Assembly (NCBI RefSeq): GCF_013267835.1
Contig: NZ_CP053939.1
Location: 1,488,001 to 1,552,000 of the forward strand
Direction: 5' to 3'
DNA: 64,000 bases
From: Neisseria mucosa
Lineage (GTDB): Bacteria > Pseudomonadota > Gammaproteobacteria > Burkholderiales > Neisseriaceae
Position numbers and translations under genes: made by a program
Part shown: positions 34,021 through 42,288 of the stretch, in pieces
Position numbering within the stretch: the first letter of the stretch is position 1
Layout of the letters: every line of letters begins with the position of its first letter
Notes under the pieces: model-generated
Told to the model about the DNA's origin: nothing
Database searches by the model: none
What the model saw: only the letters and a program-made list of their open reading frames with translations

Positions 34021-35169
34021 ATGGGCAAAAAAACATTTTTCAAAACAACCGCACTTGTAGCAGTTTTAGGTTCAACATTATTAGGAGGAAACGCCATGGG
34101 CGCATTACCACAAAATGCCACAGCCGTTGAAGTACCGGCTCAAACGATTCAATTAACACAAGAATGGGACAAAATTTTCCCTAAATCCGATAAAGTAGAT
34201 CATCGCAAAGTGACCTTTAAAAACCGCTACGGTTTGACTTTGGTTGGTGATTTATATGTACCGAAAAACGCCAAAGGTAAATTACCTGCTATTGCAGTAA
34301 GCGGTCCATTTGGTGCGGTAAAAGAGCAAACATCTGGTCTTTATGCCCAAACGTTAGCTGAACGTGGTTTCGTTACTATTGCCTTTGACGGCTCATACAC
34401 TGGCGAAAGTTCAGGCACACCACGCAATGTACCATCACCTGAAATCAACACTGAAGACTTCTCAGCAGCGGTAGATTTTTTAGGCTCTTTAGATAATGTT
34501 AATCGTGATGAAATCGGGATTTTAGGCGTATGCGGCTGGGGAGGATTTGCCTTGAATGCAGCGGTATCAGACCCTCGCATCAAAGCCGTAGCAGCCAGTA
34601 CGATGTACGATATGACCCGTGTTACAGCAAACGGCTATGAAATCAAAATGCAAGCGAATGCTGATGGTTCATACGACCGCGCACCTGCGCAAAGTGCTGA
34701 TGCACGTTATAAAATGAAATTGGATATGAGCAACGCACGTTGGGAAACATCAAAAAACGGTTATGCTGACTTGTTACCACCCATCAACCTTGATCCGAAA
34801 AAAGATTTCACGGCGGAAACCCCTAAATTCGTTAAAGAATACGCCAACTTCTACCGTACCGAACGCGGCTACCACCCTCGTAGCGTAAACTCAAACCCTG
34901 ATGCGTCTTGGACTGTAACGGGTATGTTACCGCTGATTAATATGCCAATTTTGAAATATGCGGCAGAATTGAAAGCGCCAGCTTTAGTGGTTCACGGTGA
35001 AATTGCTCACAGCCGTTACTTCGGTGAAGATGCTTACAAAGCATTAGGTAGCAAAGATAAAGAGCTGTACATCGTACCAGGTGCAACACACACGGATTTA
35101 TACGACAACAGCACGAATAAAATTCCGTTTGATAAATTCGAGCAGTTCTTCAAAGCGAAATTGAAATAA
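34021..35169 (+). CDS. Exported alpha/beta hydrolase, probably imported from Pasteurellaceae
   Basis: A 382-aa protein with a signal peptide (MGKKTFFKTTALVAVLGSTL then LGGNAMGA, cleavage near residue 28) and an alpha/beta-hydrolase fold, so a periplasmic hydrolase of unknown substrate. The nucleophile elbow reads GVCGWGGFALNAA, with Cys171 in place of Ser, as in dienelactone-hydrolase-like families; His is plausible in PGATHTDLYD and an Asp/Glu in LVVHGEIAHSRYFGED. RBS AAAGGAG precedes the ATG. Codon use is AT-rich (TTA, AAA), with no in-gene DUS. A perfect reverse Haemophilus uptake core (34048-34056) lies in the signal-peptide codons. Confidence 0.85.
   Translation: MGKKTFFKTTALVAVLGSTLLGGNAMGALPQNATAVEVPAQTIQLTQEWDKIFPKSDKVDHRKVTFKNRYGLTLVGDLYVPKNAKGKLPAIAVSGPFGAVKEQTSGLYAQTLAERGFVTIAFDGSYTGESSGTPRNVPSPEINTEDFSAAVDFLGSLDNVNRDEIGILGVCGWGGFALNAAVSDPRIKAVAASTMYDMTRVTANGYEIKMQANADGSYDRAPAQSADARYKMKLDMSNARWETSKNGYADLLPPINLDPKKDFTAETPKFVKEYANFYRTERGYHPRSVNSNPDASWTVTGMLPLINMPILKYAAELKAPALVVHGEIAHSRYFGEDAYKALGSKDKELYIVPGATHTDLYDNSTNKIPFDKFEQFFKAKLK
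34048..34056 (-). repeat. Haemophilus uptake signal sequence core (second)
   Basis: ACCGCACTT on the plus strand is the exact reverse complement of AAGTGCGGT, within the codons for TAL in the signal peptide of the hydrolase. Confidence 0.85.
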
Positions 35170-35181
35170 TGTGAATAAATA

Positions 35182-35217
35182 AAAGGCCGTCTGAAATGAG
35201 TGTTTCAGACGGCCTTT
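35182..35217. terminator. DUS-pair terminator after the hydrolase gene
   Basis: AAAGGCCGTCTGAAA (35182-35196) pairs with TTTCAGACGGCCTTT (35203-35217). It marks the right boundary of the DUS-free foreign segment. Confidence 0.85.
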
Positions 35218-35263
35218 GTCAACCCTGCTACAATACAGCTTTTCTTTTTTCGCCGATTTTGCC

Positions 35264-38200
35264 ATGACCGAGCCGACCTATATCCCCCTGCGCCTGCATA
35301 CCGAATTCTCGATTACCGACGGTATGGTGCGGATTAAAAAACTGATTGCCAAAGCGCAGGAATACGGTTTGCCTGCTTTGTGCATCAGCGATTTGATGAA
35401 CGAATTCGGCTTAGTGAAATTCTATAAAGCCTGCCGCGGCGCAGGGATTAAGCCCATCGGGGCGGCAGATGTATGGATAGGCAATCCGAATGCGCCCGAC
35501 AAGCCGTTCCGCGCCATGCTGATTATCCGCAACGATGCGGGCTATCTGCGCTTGAGCGAGCTTTTGACGGCGGCTTATGTCGGCAAAGACCGCAATGTCC
35601 ATCATGCGGAACTCAATCCCGAATGGCTGGAAAACGGCGACAACAGCGGCTTGATTTGTTTGAGCGGCGCGCATTACGGCGAAGTGGGCGTGAATCTCTT
35701 AAACAGCAATGAAGACGCGGCACGTGCGGCGGCGTTGAAGTATGCGGCGTGGTTTCCTGATGCATTTTATTTAGAGCTGCAACGCCTGCCCGAACGCCCT
35801 GAATGGGAGGCTTGCGTTTCGGGCAGCGTGAAGCTGGCGGAGGAGTTGGGTTTGCCGGTGGTGGCGACGCATCCGACACAGTTTATGAACCGCGACGATT
35901 TCAACGCGCACGAGGCGAGGGTGTGTATCGCAGGCGGCTGGGTATTGACGGACAAAAAACGTCCGCGCGATTTCACGCCAAGCCAGTTTTTCATTCCGCC
36001 GGAAACGATGCTGGAGCGTTTCGCCGACTTGCCCGAAGCCTTGGAAAACACGGTGGAAATCGCCAAACGCTGCAATTTGCACATCACATTGGGCAAAAAC
36101 TTCCTGCCGCTCTTCCCGACTCCGGACGGCCTGTCGCTGGACGATTATTTGGTGAAACTGTCCAACGAAGGTTTGCAGGAACGCATGGTTCAGCTTTATC
36201 CCGACGAGGCAGAGCGTGCGGCAAAAATGCCGGAATATCAGGAACGGCTGGATTTTGAGCTGAACATCATCATCCAGATGAAATTCCCCGGCTATTTCCT
36301 TATCGTACAAGACTTTATCAACTGGGCGAAAACGCACGGCTGCCCGGTCGGGCCGGGACGCGGTTCGGGCGCAGGCTCGCTGGTGGCGTATTCATTGAAG
36401 ATTACCGACCTTGATCCGCTCAAATATGCGCTGCTGTTCGAACGTTTCTTAAACCCCGAACGCGTTTCCATGCCCGACTTTGACGTCGACTTCTGTCAGG
36501 CAAACCGCGGCCGCGTGATTGAATATGTGCGCGAAAAATACGGCGCGGATGCGGTAAGCCAGATTGTTACCTTCGGCACGATGTCGTCCAAAGCAGTGAT
36601 TCGCGACGTCGGACGCGTGCTGGAACTGCCGTTTATGCTGTGCGACAAACTGTCGAAGCTGATTCCGTTGGAAGCCAACAAACCCCTGAGTTTGGAAAAA
36701 GCCATGGAGGCCGAGCCGCAGATTCAGGAATTAATCGAAGCGGAAGAAGCGGACGAACTGATTACGCTGGCGAAAAAGCTGGAAGACCTGACGCGCGGTT
36801 TGGGTATGCACGCAGGCGGCGTGTTGATTGCGCCGGGCAAGATTTCCGATTACAGCCCCGTGTATCAGGCGGATGAATCCGCCTCGCCCGTATCCATGTA
36901 CGACAAGGGCGACGTGGAAGACGTGGGTTTGGTGAAATTCGACTTTTTGGGTCTGCGCAACCTGACCATTATCGAAATGGCGCAGAACAACATCAAAACC
37001 ACCACCGGCGATATCGTCGATGTCGGCAAGATTCCGCTTGACGACCAGGCCGCCTACCAAATCTTCCGCGATGCGAACACCACCGCCGTGTTCCAGTTCG
37101 AGTCGACCGGCATGAAAAAAATGCTGAAAACGGCGCACACCACCAAGTTTGAAGAACTCATCGCCTTCGTATCGCTCTACCGCCCCGGCCCGATGGACAA
37201 CATCCCCGACTTCGTCGCGCGTATGAAGGGGCAGGAATTCCAATACATCCACCCGCTGCTCGAAGGCATCCTCGCGCCGACCTATGGGATTATGGTGTAT
37301 CAGGAACAAGTGATGCAGGCGGCGCAGATTATCGGCGGCTACTCGCTCGGCGGTGCGGACTTGCTGCGTCGTGCCATGGGTAAGAAAAAGCCCGAAGAAA
37401 TGGTGAAACACCGCGAAATCTTCGCCGAAGGCGCGGCAAAACAAGGCATTTCGCGCGAAAAATCCGACGAAATCTTCAACTACATGGAAAAATTCGCCGG
37501 CTACGGTTTCAACAAATCCCACGCCGCCGCCTACGCCCTGATTTCCTACCAGACCGCATGGCTCAAAGCCCATTACCCCGCCGAATTTATGGCGGCGACC
37601 ATGTCGTCTGAATTGGACAACACCGACCAGCTCAAACATTTCTACGACGACTGCCGCGCCAACGGCATCGAGTTCCTGCCGCCCGACATCAACGAATCCG
37701 ACTACCGCTTCACGCCGTATCCGAACATGAAAATCCGCTACGCACTCGGCGCGATTAAAGGCACGGGCGAAGCCGCCGTCGAATCCATCATCGCCGCGCG
37801 GCAAAGCGGCGGCAAGTTTACCGGCCTGTTGGACTTCTGCGAGCGCGTCGGCAAAGAACACATGAACCGCCGCACCCTCGAAGCCCTGATACGCGGCGGC
37901 GCGTTTGACAGCATCGAACCCAACCGCGCCATGCTCTTGGCAAACATCGACCTCGCCATGAACAACGCCGACCAAAAAGCCGCCAACGCCAATCAGGGCG
38001 GGCTGTTTGACATGATGGAAGACGCCATCGAACCGGTGCAGCTCATCGACGCGCCCATGTGGAGCGAATCGGAAAAACTCGCCGAAGAGAAAACCGTCAT
38101 CGGCTTTTACTTGTCCGGCCACCCGTTCGGCCCGTATGCCCAAGAAGTCCGCCAAATCGCCCCGACCAAATTAGGCCGTCTGAAACCGCAAGACAGCGTG

Positions 38201-38698
38201 CGCCTCGCCGGATTCGTGACCGCCGTGCGCACCATGATGGGCAAGCGCGGCAAAATCGCCTTCGTCAGCCTCGAAGATTTGAGCGGACAAATTGAAATCA
38301 TGGTCAGCGGCCAGACGCTGGAAAACTGCGCCGACTACCTCAAGTCCGACCAAGTGCTGATTATCGAATCCAAAGTCAGCCGCGACGACTACGGCGGTGG
38401 CGACGGTCTGCGCATCATGGCAAACCAAGTCATGACCCTGCAAATGGCGCGCGAACGCTACGCCCGCAGCCTCAGCCTCGCCCTCTCCCCCGGCCACGAC
38501 ATCGAACGCCTCGCCGCCATCCTCACCGCCCACCGCCTGCCCGATACGGCGCACATCCCGCTGCAACTGTCGTACAGCAACGGCAAAGCATCGGGCAAAT
38601 TGAAAATTGCGCCCAAATGGATGGTAACGCCAAGCACCGCTTTGTTTGAAGAACTGGAAACATTGCTCGGCAGCAGGGCAGTCCGCGTGAATTGGTAA
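35264..38698 (+). CDS. dnaE: DNA polymerase III subunit alpha
   Basis: A 1144-aa replicative polymerase. The N-terminal PHP domain begins MTEPTYIPLRLHTEFSITDG. The palm carries the catalytic aspartates in PDFDVDFCQANRGRVIEYV, preceded by GCPVGPGRGSGAGSLVAYSL. Later segments include YRPGPMDNIPDFVARMKG, GYGFNKSHAAAYALISYQTAWLKAHYPAEF, a helix-hairpin-helix region and a C-terminal OB domain (SVRLAGFVTAVRTMMGKRGK). The ATG at 35264 gives the usual N terminus; 16 extra residues from an upstream start at 35216 would fall inside the DUS terminator. A DUS encodes LGRLKPQD near the OB domain. Confidence 0.97.
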   Translation: MTEPTYIPLRLHTEFSITDGMVRIKKLIAKAQEYGLPALCISDLMNEFGLVKFYKACRGAGIKPIGAADVWIGNPNAPDKPFRAMLIIRNDAGYLRLSELLTAAYVGKDRNVHHAELNPEWLENGDNSGLICLSGAHYGEVGVNLLNSNEDAARAAALKYAAWFPDAFYLELQRLPERPEWEACVSGSVKLAEELGLPVVATHPTQFMNRDDFNAHEARVCIAGGWVLTDKKRPRDFTPSQFFIPPETMLERFADLPEALENTVEIAKRCNLHITLGKNFLPLFPTPDGLSLDDYLVKLSNEGLQERMVQLYPDEAERAAKMPEYQERLDFELNIIIQMKFPGYFLIVQDFINWAKTHGCPVGPGRGSGAGSLVAYSLKITDLDPLKYALLFERFLNPERVSMPDFDVDFCQANRGRVIEYVREKYGADAVSQIVTFGTMSSKAVIRDVGRVLELPFMLCDKLSKLIPLEANKPLSLEKAMEAEPQIQELIEAEEADELITLAKKLEDLTRGLGMHAGGVLIAPGKISDYSPVYQADESASPVSMYDKGDVEDVGLVKFDFLGLRNLTIIEMAQNNIKTTTGDIVDVGKIPLDDQAAYQIFRDANTTAVFQFESTGMKKMLKTAHTTKFEELIAFVSLYRPGPMDNIPDFVARMKGQEFQYIHPLLEGILAPTYGIMVYQEQVMQAAQIIGGYSLGGADLLRRAMGKKKPEEMVKHREIFAEGAAKQGISREKSDEIFNYMEKFAGYGFNKSHAAAYALISYQTAWLKAHYPAEFMAATMSSELDNTDQLKHFYDDCRANGIEFLPPDINESDYRFTPYPNMKIRYALGAIKGTGEAAVESIIAARQSGGKFTGLLDFCERVGKEHMNRRTLEALIRGGAFDSIEPNRAMLLANIDLAMNNADQKAANANQGGLFDMMEDAIEPVQLIDAPMWSESEKLAEEKTVIGFYLSGHPFGPYAQEVRQIAPTKLGRLKPQDSVRLAGFVTAVRTMMGKRGKIAFVSLEDLSGQIEIMVSGQTLENCADYLKSDQVLIIESKVSRDDYGGGDGLRIMANQVMTLQMARERYARSLSLALSPGHDIERLAAILTAHRLPDTAHIPLQLSYSNGKASGKLKIAPKWMVTPSTALFEELETLLGSRAVRVNW

Positions 38699-38702
38699 CA
38701 CT

Positions 38703-38740
38703 AAAGGCCGTCTGAAACCATACGTTCAGACGGCCTTTTT
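38703..38740. terminator. DUS-pair terminator after dnaE
   Basis: AAAGGCCGTCTGAA (38703-38716) pairs with TTCAGACGGCCTTT (38725-38738), followed by TT. The next 230 bases up to the convergent antiporter gene are AT-rich and hold nothing recognisable. Confidence 0.85.
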
Positions 38741-38968
38741 CAATTTCATTACAAAAGCTATTTTCCTTTATGATTTTTCTAGAATGAAAGTATTGCCATA
38801 AAATAAATACCCTGTAGTTTTAACAAATTCTATCCGGCGTATTCATTCCTAAATCAAAATATTGTACCCAAACATAAGGCTATACCATCACTGCAATAAA
38901 TGTTGCAAGCACCAATATACAGAAAATCTGTCGTCGTTTGGTTTTTTGTGTAGAAATCACGACATAGC

Positions 38969-40708
38969 CTAGCTTTCCCGACGCGGTACTTTCAACCCCA
39001 TACTCTTCACGACACCGTTCTGATCGGTTTCTTTAACCGTCAATGAAAACCCGTCAACGACAATGCGGTCGCCCTCGACGGGCTGCGCGCTGCCTCCTCT
39101 GGATTGAAACCATTCGAGCAGGCTCATACCGGCTTCGCCGTCTTCCAGCTTCAACCCGTACGCCGCTGCCAAATCGCCGGTATTGGCATACGGGTCGACG
39201 GCAAATTCGCCGAAGAAATCAAAATTTTCGCGCACATTCTGCCCGGTTTCACTGAAGTATTTCGCCATTTTGTCCACTTGGCTGTCAGGCAGGATATACC
39301 AAGCCGTATCGCCTTCCCTCAAAACCGTATCATTCTGCATTTCGATTTTCCGCCCGTCACGTATCAGCGCGAAACAGCGCAAGTCAAACGACTCCGAAAT
39401 GGGGGCGACGGCATCGGGATGCTTGCCTTCCGCCTCAGATTCCTTCGTTACCTTAAAAGAAAACAAAGCCACGGCTTCGCGTTCCGACAGCCAAATGTCG
39501 TGCATTCCTTCCGGCTCGGGTTTGGGCGGCATGGCGACCTTGAGCAGACGCGCCATGACGGGTATCGTCGTTCCTTGAATCAGCAGGGAAAGTACGACGA
39601 CGGCAAAGGCGACATTGAACAACAGTTCAGAATTCGGCACGCCCATGACCAAAGGCATCATCGCCAAAGAAATCGGTACTGCGCCGCGCAACCCGAGCCA
39701 ACTGATGTAGGCTTTTTCACGCACACTGTATCCAAATTTCCACAAGCCGCTGAAAACGGCAAGCGGACGGGCGACCAGCATGAGGAATACGGCGATAACC
39801 AAGGCATCGACGCTTTTTTCCCAAACGCTGCTGGGCGTTACCAACAAACCCAGTACGACGAACAAAGTCGCCTGCGCCAGCCACGCCAGGCCGTCCATCA
39901 CACGCCAAACGTGTTCGGTTGCGCGGGTATGCTGGTTGCCGACGATAATCCCCGCCAGATAAACCGCCAAGAAGCCGCTGCCGCCGATGGTATTGGTAAA
40001 TGCGAATACCCACAGGCCGCCTGACACAATCATCAGCGCGTACAATCCTTCCGCAAGGTTCAGACGACGTACGAGTTTCGCCAACACCATTCCGCCCGCC
40101 CACCCCATCAGCAGGCCGAAGCCGATTTGGAGCAGCAGCATCCATAAAAACGCCAACACACCTGATTGTTCGGGGTTGGTAATCATGGTAATCAGGGCGG
40201 TAACTAAAAAAATCGCCATCGGATCGTTCGCACCGGATTCGATTTCCAAAGTCGCCTGTACCCTGTCATTTAGGCGCACGCCGCTGTGGCGCAGCAGACT
40301 GAACACGGCCCCCGCATCGGTTGAGCCGACAATCGCCGCCATCAGTACACCGAATTTCCAATCCAAACCCAAATAAAATGTGGCGAACAAGCCCAAAGGC
40401 AACACGGTGGCAAACACGCCCCATGTCGCCAATACCGCAGAAGGCTTCAATGCAATTCGGAAACTTGAAAGCTGGGTCCGCAACCCGCCGTCAAGCAAAA
40501 TGACGGCTAACGCAAGCTGGCTGATGACGTTGGCCAAAACGAAATTGTCAAAATCGATGCGCCCGATACCGTCCTCACCCGCCAACATTCCAACCGCCAG
40601 AAACACCAACAAAAGCGGCATCCCCAGCCTTGCCGACAAAGTGGTCGAAACCACGCTTAAAAACAATAACGCCCCGCCGAGCAAAAATAGATTGTTCATC
40701 CAGTCCAC
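38969..40708 (-). CDS. nhaP2: Potassium/proton antiporter, NhaP2/CvrA type
   Basis: A 579-aa CPA1 antiporter with about 12 hydrophobic helices in the first 390 residues. The ion-site helix reads LEIESGANDPMAIFLV and an earlier conserved stretch is AAIVGSTDAGAVFSLLRHSG. It has a C-terminal cytosolic part with a TrkA-C (RCK-C) domain (FALIRDGRKIEMQNDTVLREGD) and a CorC/HlyC-like end domain (DRIVVDGFSLTVKETDQNG), the NhaP2 layout. The frame begins with GTG at 40708; an ATG three codons later (40699) is an equally good start. It is convergent with dnaE. Confidence 0.9.
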   Translation of the reverse strand: MDWMNNLFLLGGALLFLSVVSTTLSARLGMPLLLVFLAVGMLAGEDGIGRIDFDNFVLANVISQLALAVILLDGGLRTQLSSFRIALKPSAVLATWGVFATVLPLGLFATFYLGLDWKFGVLMAAIVGSTDAGAVFSLLRHSGVRLNDRVQATLEIESGANDPMAIFLVTALITMITNPEQSGVLAFLWMLLLQIGFGLLMGWAGGMVLAKLVRRLNLAEGLYALMIVSGGLWVFAFTNTIGGSGFLAVYLAGIIVGNQHTRATEHVWRVMDGLAWLAQATLFVVLGLLVTPSSVWEKSVDALVIAVFLMLVARPLAVFSGLWKFGYSVREKAYISWLGLRGAVPISLAMMPLVMGVPNSELLFNVAFAVVVLSLLIQGTTIPVMARLLKVAMPPKPEPEGMHDIWLSEREAVALFSFKVTKESEAEGKHPDAVAPISESFDLRCFALIRDGRKIEMQNDTVLREGDTAWYILPDSQVDKMAKYFSETGQNVRENFDFFGEFAVDPYANTGDLAAAYGLKLEDGEAGMSLLEWFQSRGGSAQPVEGDRIVVDGFSLTVKETDQNGVVKSMGLKVPRRES

Positions 40709-41148
40709 GTTGCAAAAGTCCTACCGTTAATAAAAACGAGGCGAAATTGTATCATAAAATCAATAAGATTTACTGAAGGCCTAACCATTATACAGAAATA
40801 AAAAAACCGTCTGAAAGACGGCTTCGTTCATACAGAAAACCGCTTTACCCAAACGGCTTTTTCTGCCAATAAAACTTATCCCTTTTTAGACGGCCTTATT
40901 GAATAGAGCAATCATCTGAAAAGTTTATTGCAAAAAGCATTTGACTAATAAGGAAAGATAGCCAACAACAAAGAGGAGCGACAATGCCGAAACAATGCCA
41001 AGCACCCAGTAAATACATTGGTTCAGTACAGATTTTGCGGCGGTAAGCCGCAGCAGTTTGAAATTTAGGGAAAACCAAGCAAAAGGGGTGAAAATACACC
41101 CCCTTTCCCTACAGATGCCCCATATCAAAGGCCGTCTGAAAAACAGTT
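40709..41148. other. Intergenic stretch with degenerate DUS copies
   Basis: About 440 bases. It contains a compact DUS-like hairpin (AACCGTCTGAAAGACGG around 40806-40822), a lone DUS near 41130 and two overlapping minus-strand reading frames (40896-41099 and 40925-41128) of 67 codons. The second would encode one hydrophobic helix (YWVLGIVSALSLLFVVGYLS) but starts with TTG and has no RBS, so I do not call a gene. Confidence 0.45.
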
Positions 41149-41484
41149 TTATTTAACGATTTCAACCGGGCCGTGGTCGTCGCAGTGGTCGCCGTGTTGG
41201 TGATGCAGGCGGCCGTTGACGATGTAGTCGACATGATCGCCGTGCGGTACGGCTTCGTGGCCGCAACCTTCACCGTGAACGTGGCCGTGGCAGGTGTCAA
41301 CCGGATGGCAGCCGTCAGGATTGGTTTCATTGACGCTCAGGGCATGCTCGTCGTAGTGGCCGTTGTGCTCATGGTGCAGGTGGCCGTCGTGCAGATAATC
41401 GACGTGGCCTTCGTGTTTGATGGCAGTGTGGCCGCAGTTTGCGCCGTGAACGTGGTCATGATGTTCGTGGGTTTTACAGGTCAT
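41149..41484 (-). CDS. Histidine-rich metal-binding protein with two internal repeats
   Basis: A 111-aa hydrophilic protein without signal peptide or membrane helix, packed with His, Asp, Glu and a few Cys. It consists of two related halves: residues about 3-48 and 58-108 share the pattern C-x3-H-x-H-x2-x-C-GH...HxDHVDY-x2-(D/N)G-x-LHH-x-H, for example HEGHVDYLHDGHLHHEHNGH and HGDHVDYIVNGRLHHQHGDH. It probably binds Zn, Ni or Co and could buffer or deliver metal. A strong RBS (TTAGGAGAG) precedes the ATG. A perfect 9-bp inverted repeat lies about 110 bases upstream. No named family is claimed. Confidence 0.8.
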   Translation of the reverse strand: MTCKTHEHHDHVHGANCGHTAIKHEGHVDYLHDGHLHHEHNGHYDEHALSVNETNPDGCHPVDTCHGHVHGEGCGHEAVPHGDHVDYIVNGRLHHQHGDHCDDHGPVEIVK

Positions 41485-41593
41485 TTTTCTCTCCTAATGT
41501 TCAGTGAATAGCAATCTTTCTCGATTGATTTTTTCATCTTATCTTTTTTTGATACAAACGTAAAAAAATTTACAGTTATTAATATATTGTTAC

Positions 41594-41616
41594 GATATAT
41601 CATCTATTGATATATC
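41594..41616. promoter_or_regulatory. Inverted repeat upstream of the His-rich gene, operator candidate
   Basis: GATATATCA (41594-41602), spacer TCTAT, TGATATATC (41608-41616): a perfect 9-bp dyad in the divergent AT-rich region between the His-rich gene and the EVE-like gene. It does not match the usual Zur or Fur consensus. Confidence 0.4.
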
Positions 41617-41772
41617 AGCCTATTTTGTTTTTCAGACGGCCTTTTATTTATCATTCATTTATTTTCAGCGGGTAATTTAACCCTTTCCGCCTATGCTGAA
41701 TATCGAATTTTTCAGCCGTAACGGGTAATATTGAAACCAAGGGATAAATCCTTCAAACAAACAGGTACTGCA

Positions 41773-42267
41773 ATGGGAAAACAAGCCAGACTTTATATGG
41801 TTCGCAGCACGCAAGGTGCGCTTTATGATGTATTTTTTGAACGCGGTGTGGCGGCATTGGCCTGGCCCATGCTGGCCGAAGCGGCGGCCAAGGGTTTTGG
41901 CCGTGAGGAGCTGACGGATATTTACCGTTCGGCCGTGCCGGATGTGAAGTTGAGAACGGCGCAATCGGGTGCGGCTCAGATGTGGCGGTTTGTCAACGAG
42001 TTGGCCGATGGAGATGCCGTACTGACCTACTCGCCTGCCCTGCGCCGTTATCGGGTCGGCAGGATTACGGGCGGCGCGGTGCATTGTCCGCAATGGGACG
42101 ATGAAAAAATGTCGCTGGTGCGGCCGGTTGAGTGGCTGGGCGAAGTGTGCCGTGACGATTTGAGTGCGGCGGCGCAACGGGCTTTGGGCAGCGTGGCGAC
42201 TTTGTTTGCGGTATCGGAAGCGTGTGCGGCAGAAATTTTTGAACGCGTGGGTTTTCAGACGGCCTAA
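41773..42267 (+). CDS. Stand-alone EVE/PUA-like domain protein
   Basis: A 164-aa cytosolic protein. The segment ARLYMVRSTQGALYDVFFER, then AALAWPMLAEAAAKG, then SGAAQMWRFVNELADGDAVLTYSPALRRYRVGRITG matches the PUA-like N-terminal domain found in many Mrr-type restriction endonucleases (pattern L/M-W-R-F-V-N-E-x-x-x-GD-x-V-L-T ... Y-x-x-G-x-I-T-G). No nuclease domain follows, so it is either a free reader of modified nucleic acid or a truncated restriction subunit. The ATG at 41773 is chosen over a TTG at 41731. The C terminus FQTA-stop is encoded by an inverted DUS. The MscS gene follows after 21 bases. Confidence 0.65.
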   Translation: MGKQARLYMVRSTQGALYDVFFERGVAALAWPMLAEAAAKGFGREELTDIYRSAVPDVKLRTAQSGAAQMWRFVNELADGDAVLTYSPALRRYRVGRITGGAVHCPQWDDEKMSLVRPVEWLGEVCRDDLSAAAQRALGSVATLFAVSEACAAEIFERVGFQTA

Positions 42268-42288
42268 GAAGGGAAAGGAAACAGGATT

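Noticed and set aside
36731..38155. 474-codon minus-strand frame opposite dnaE
   Set aside because: Shadow frame of GC-rich codons; dnaE motifs continue across the whole region on the plus strand.
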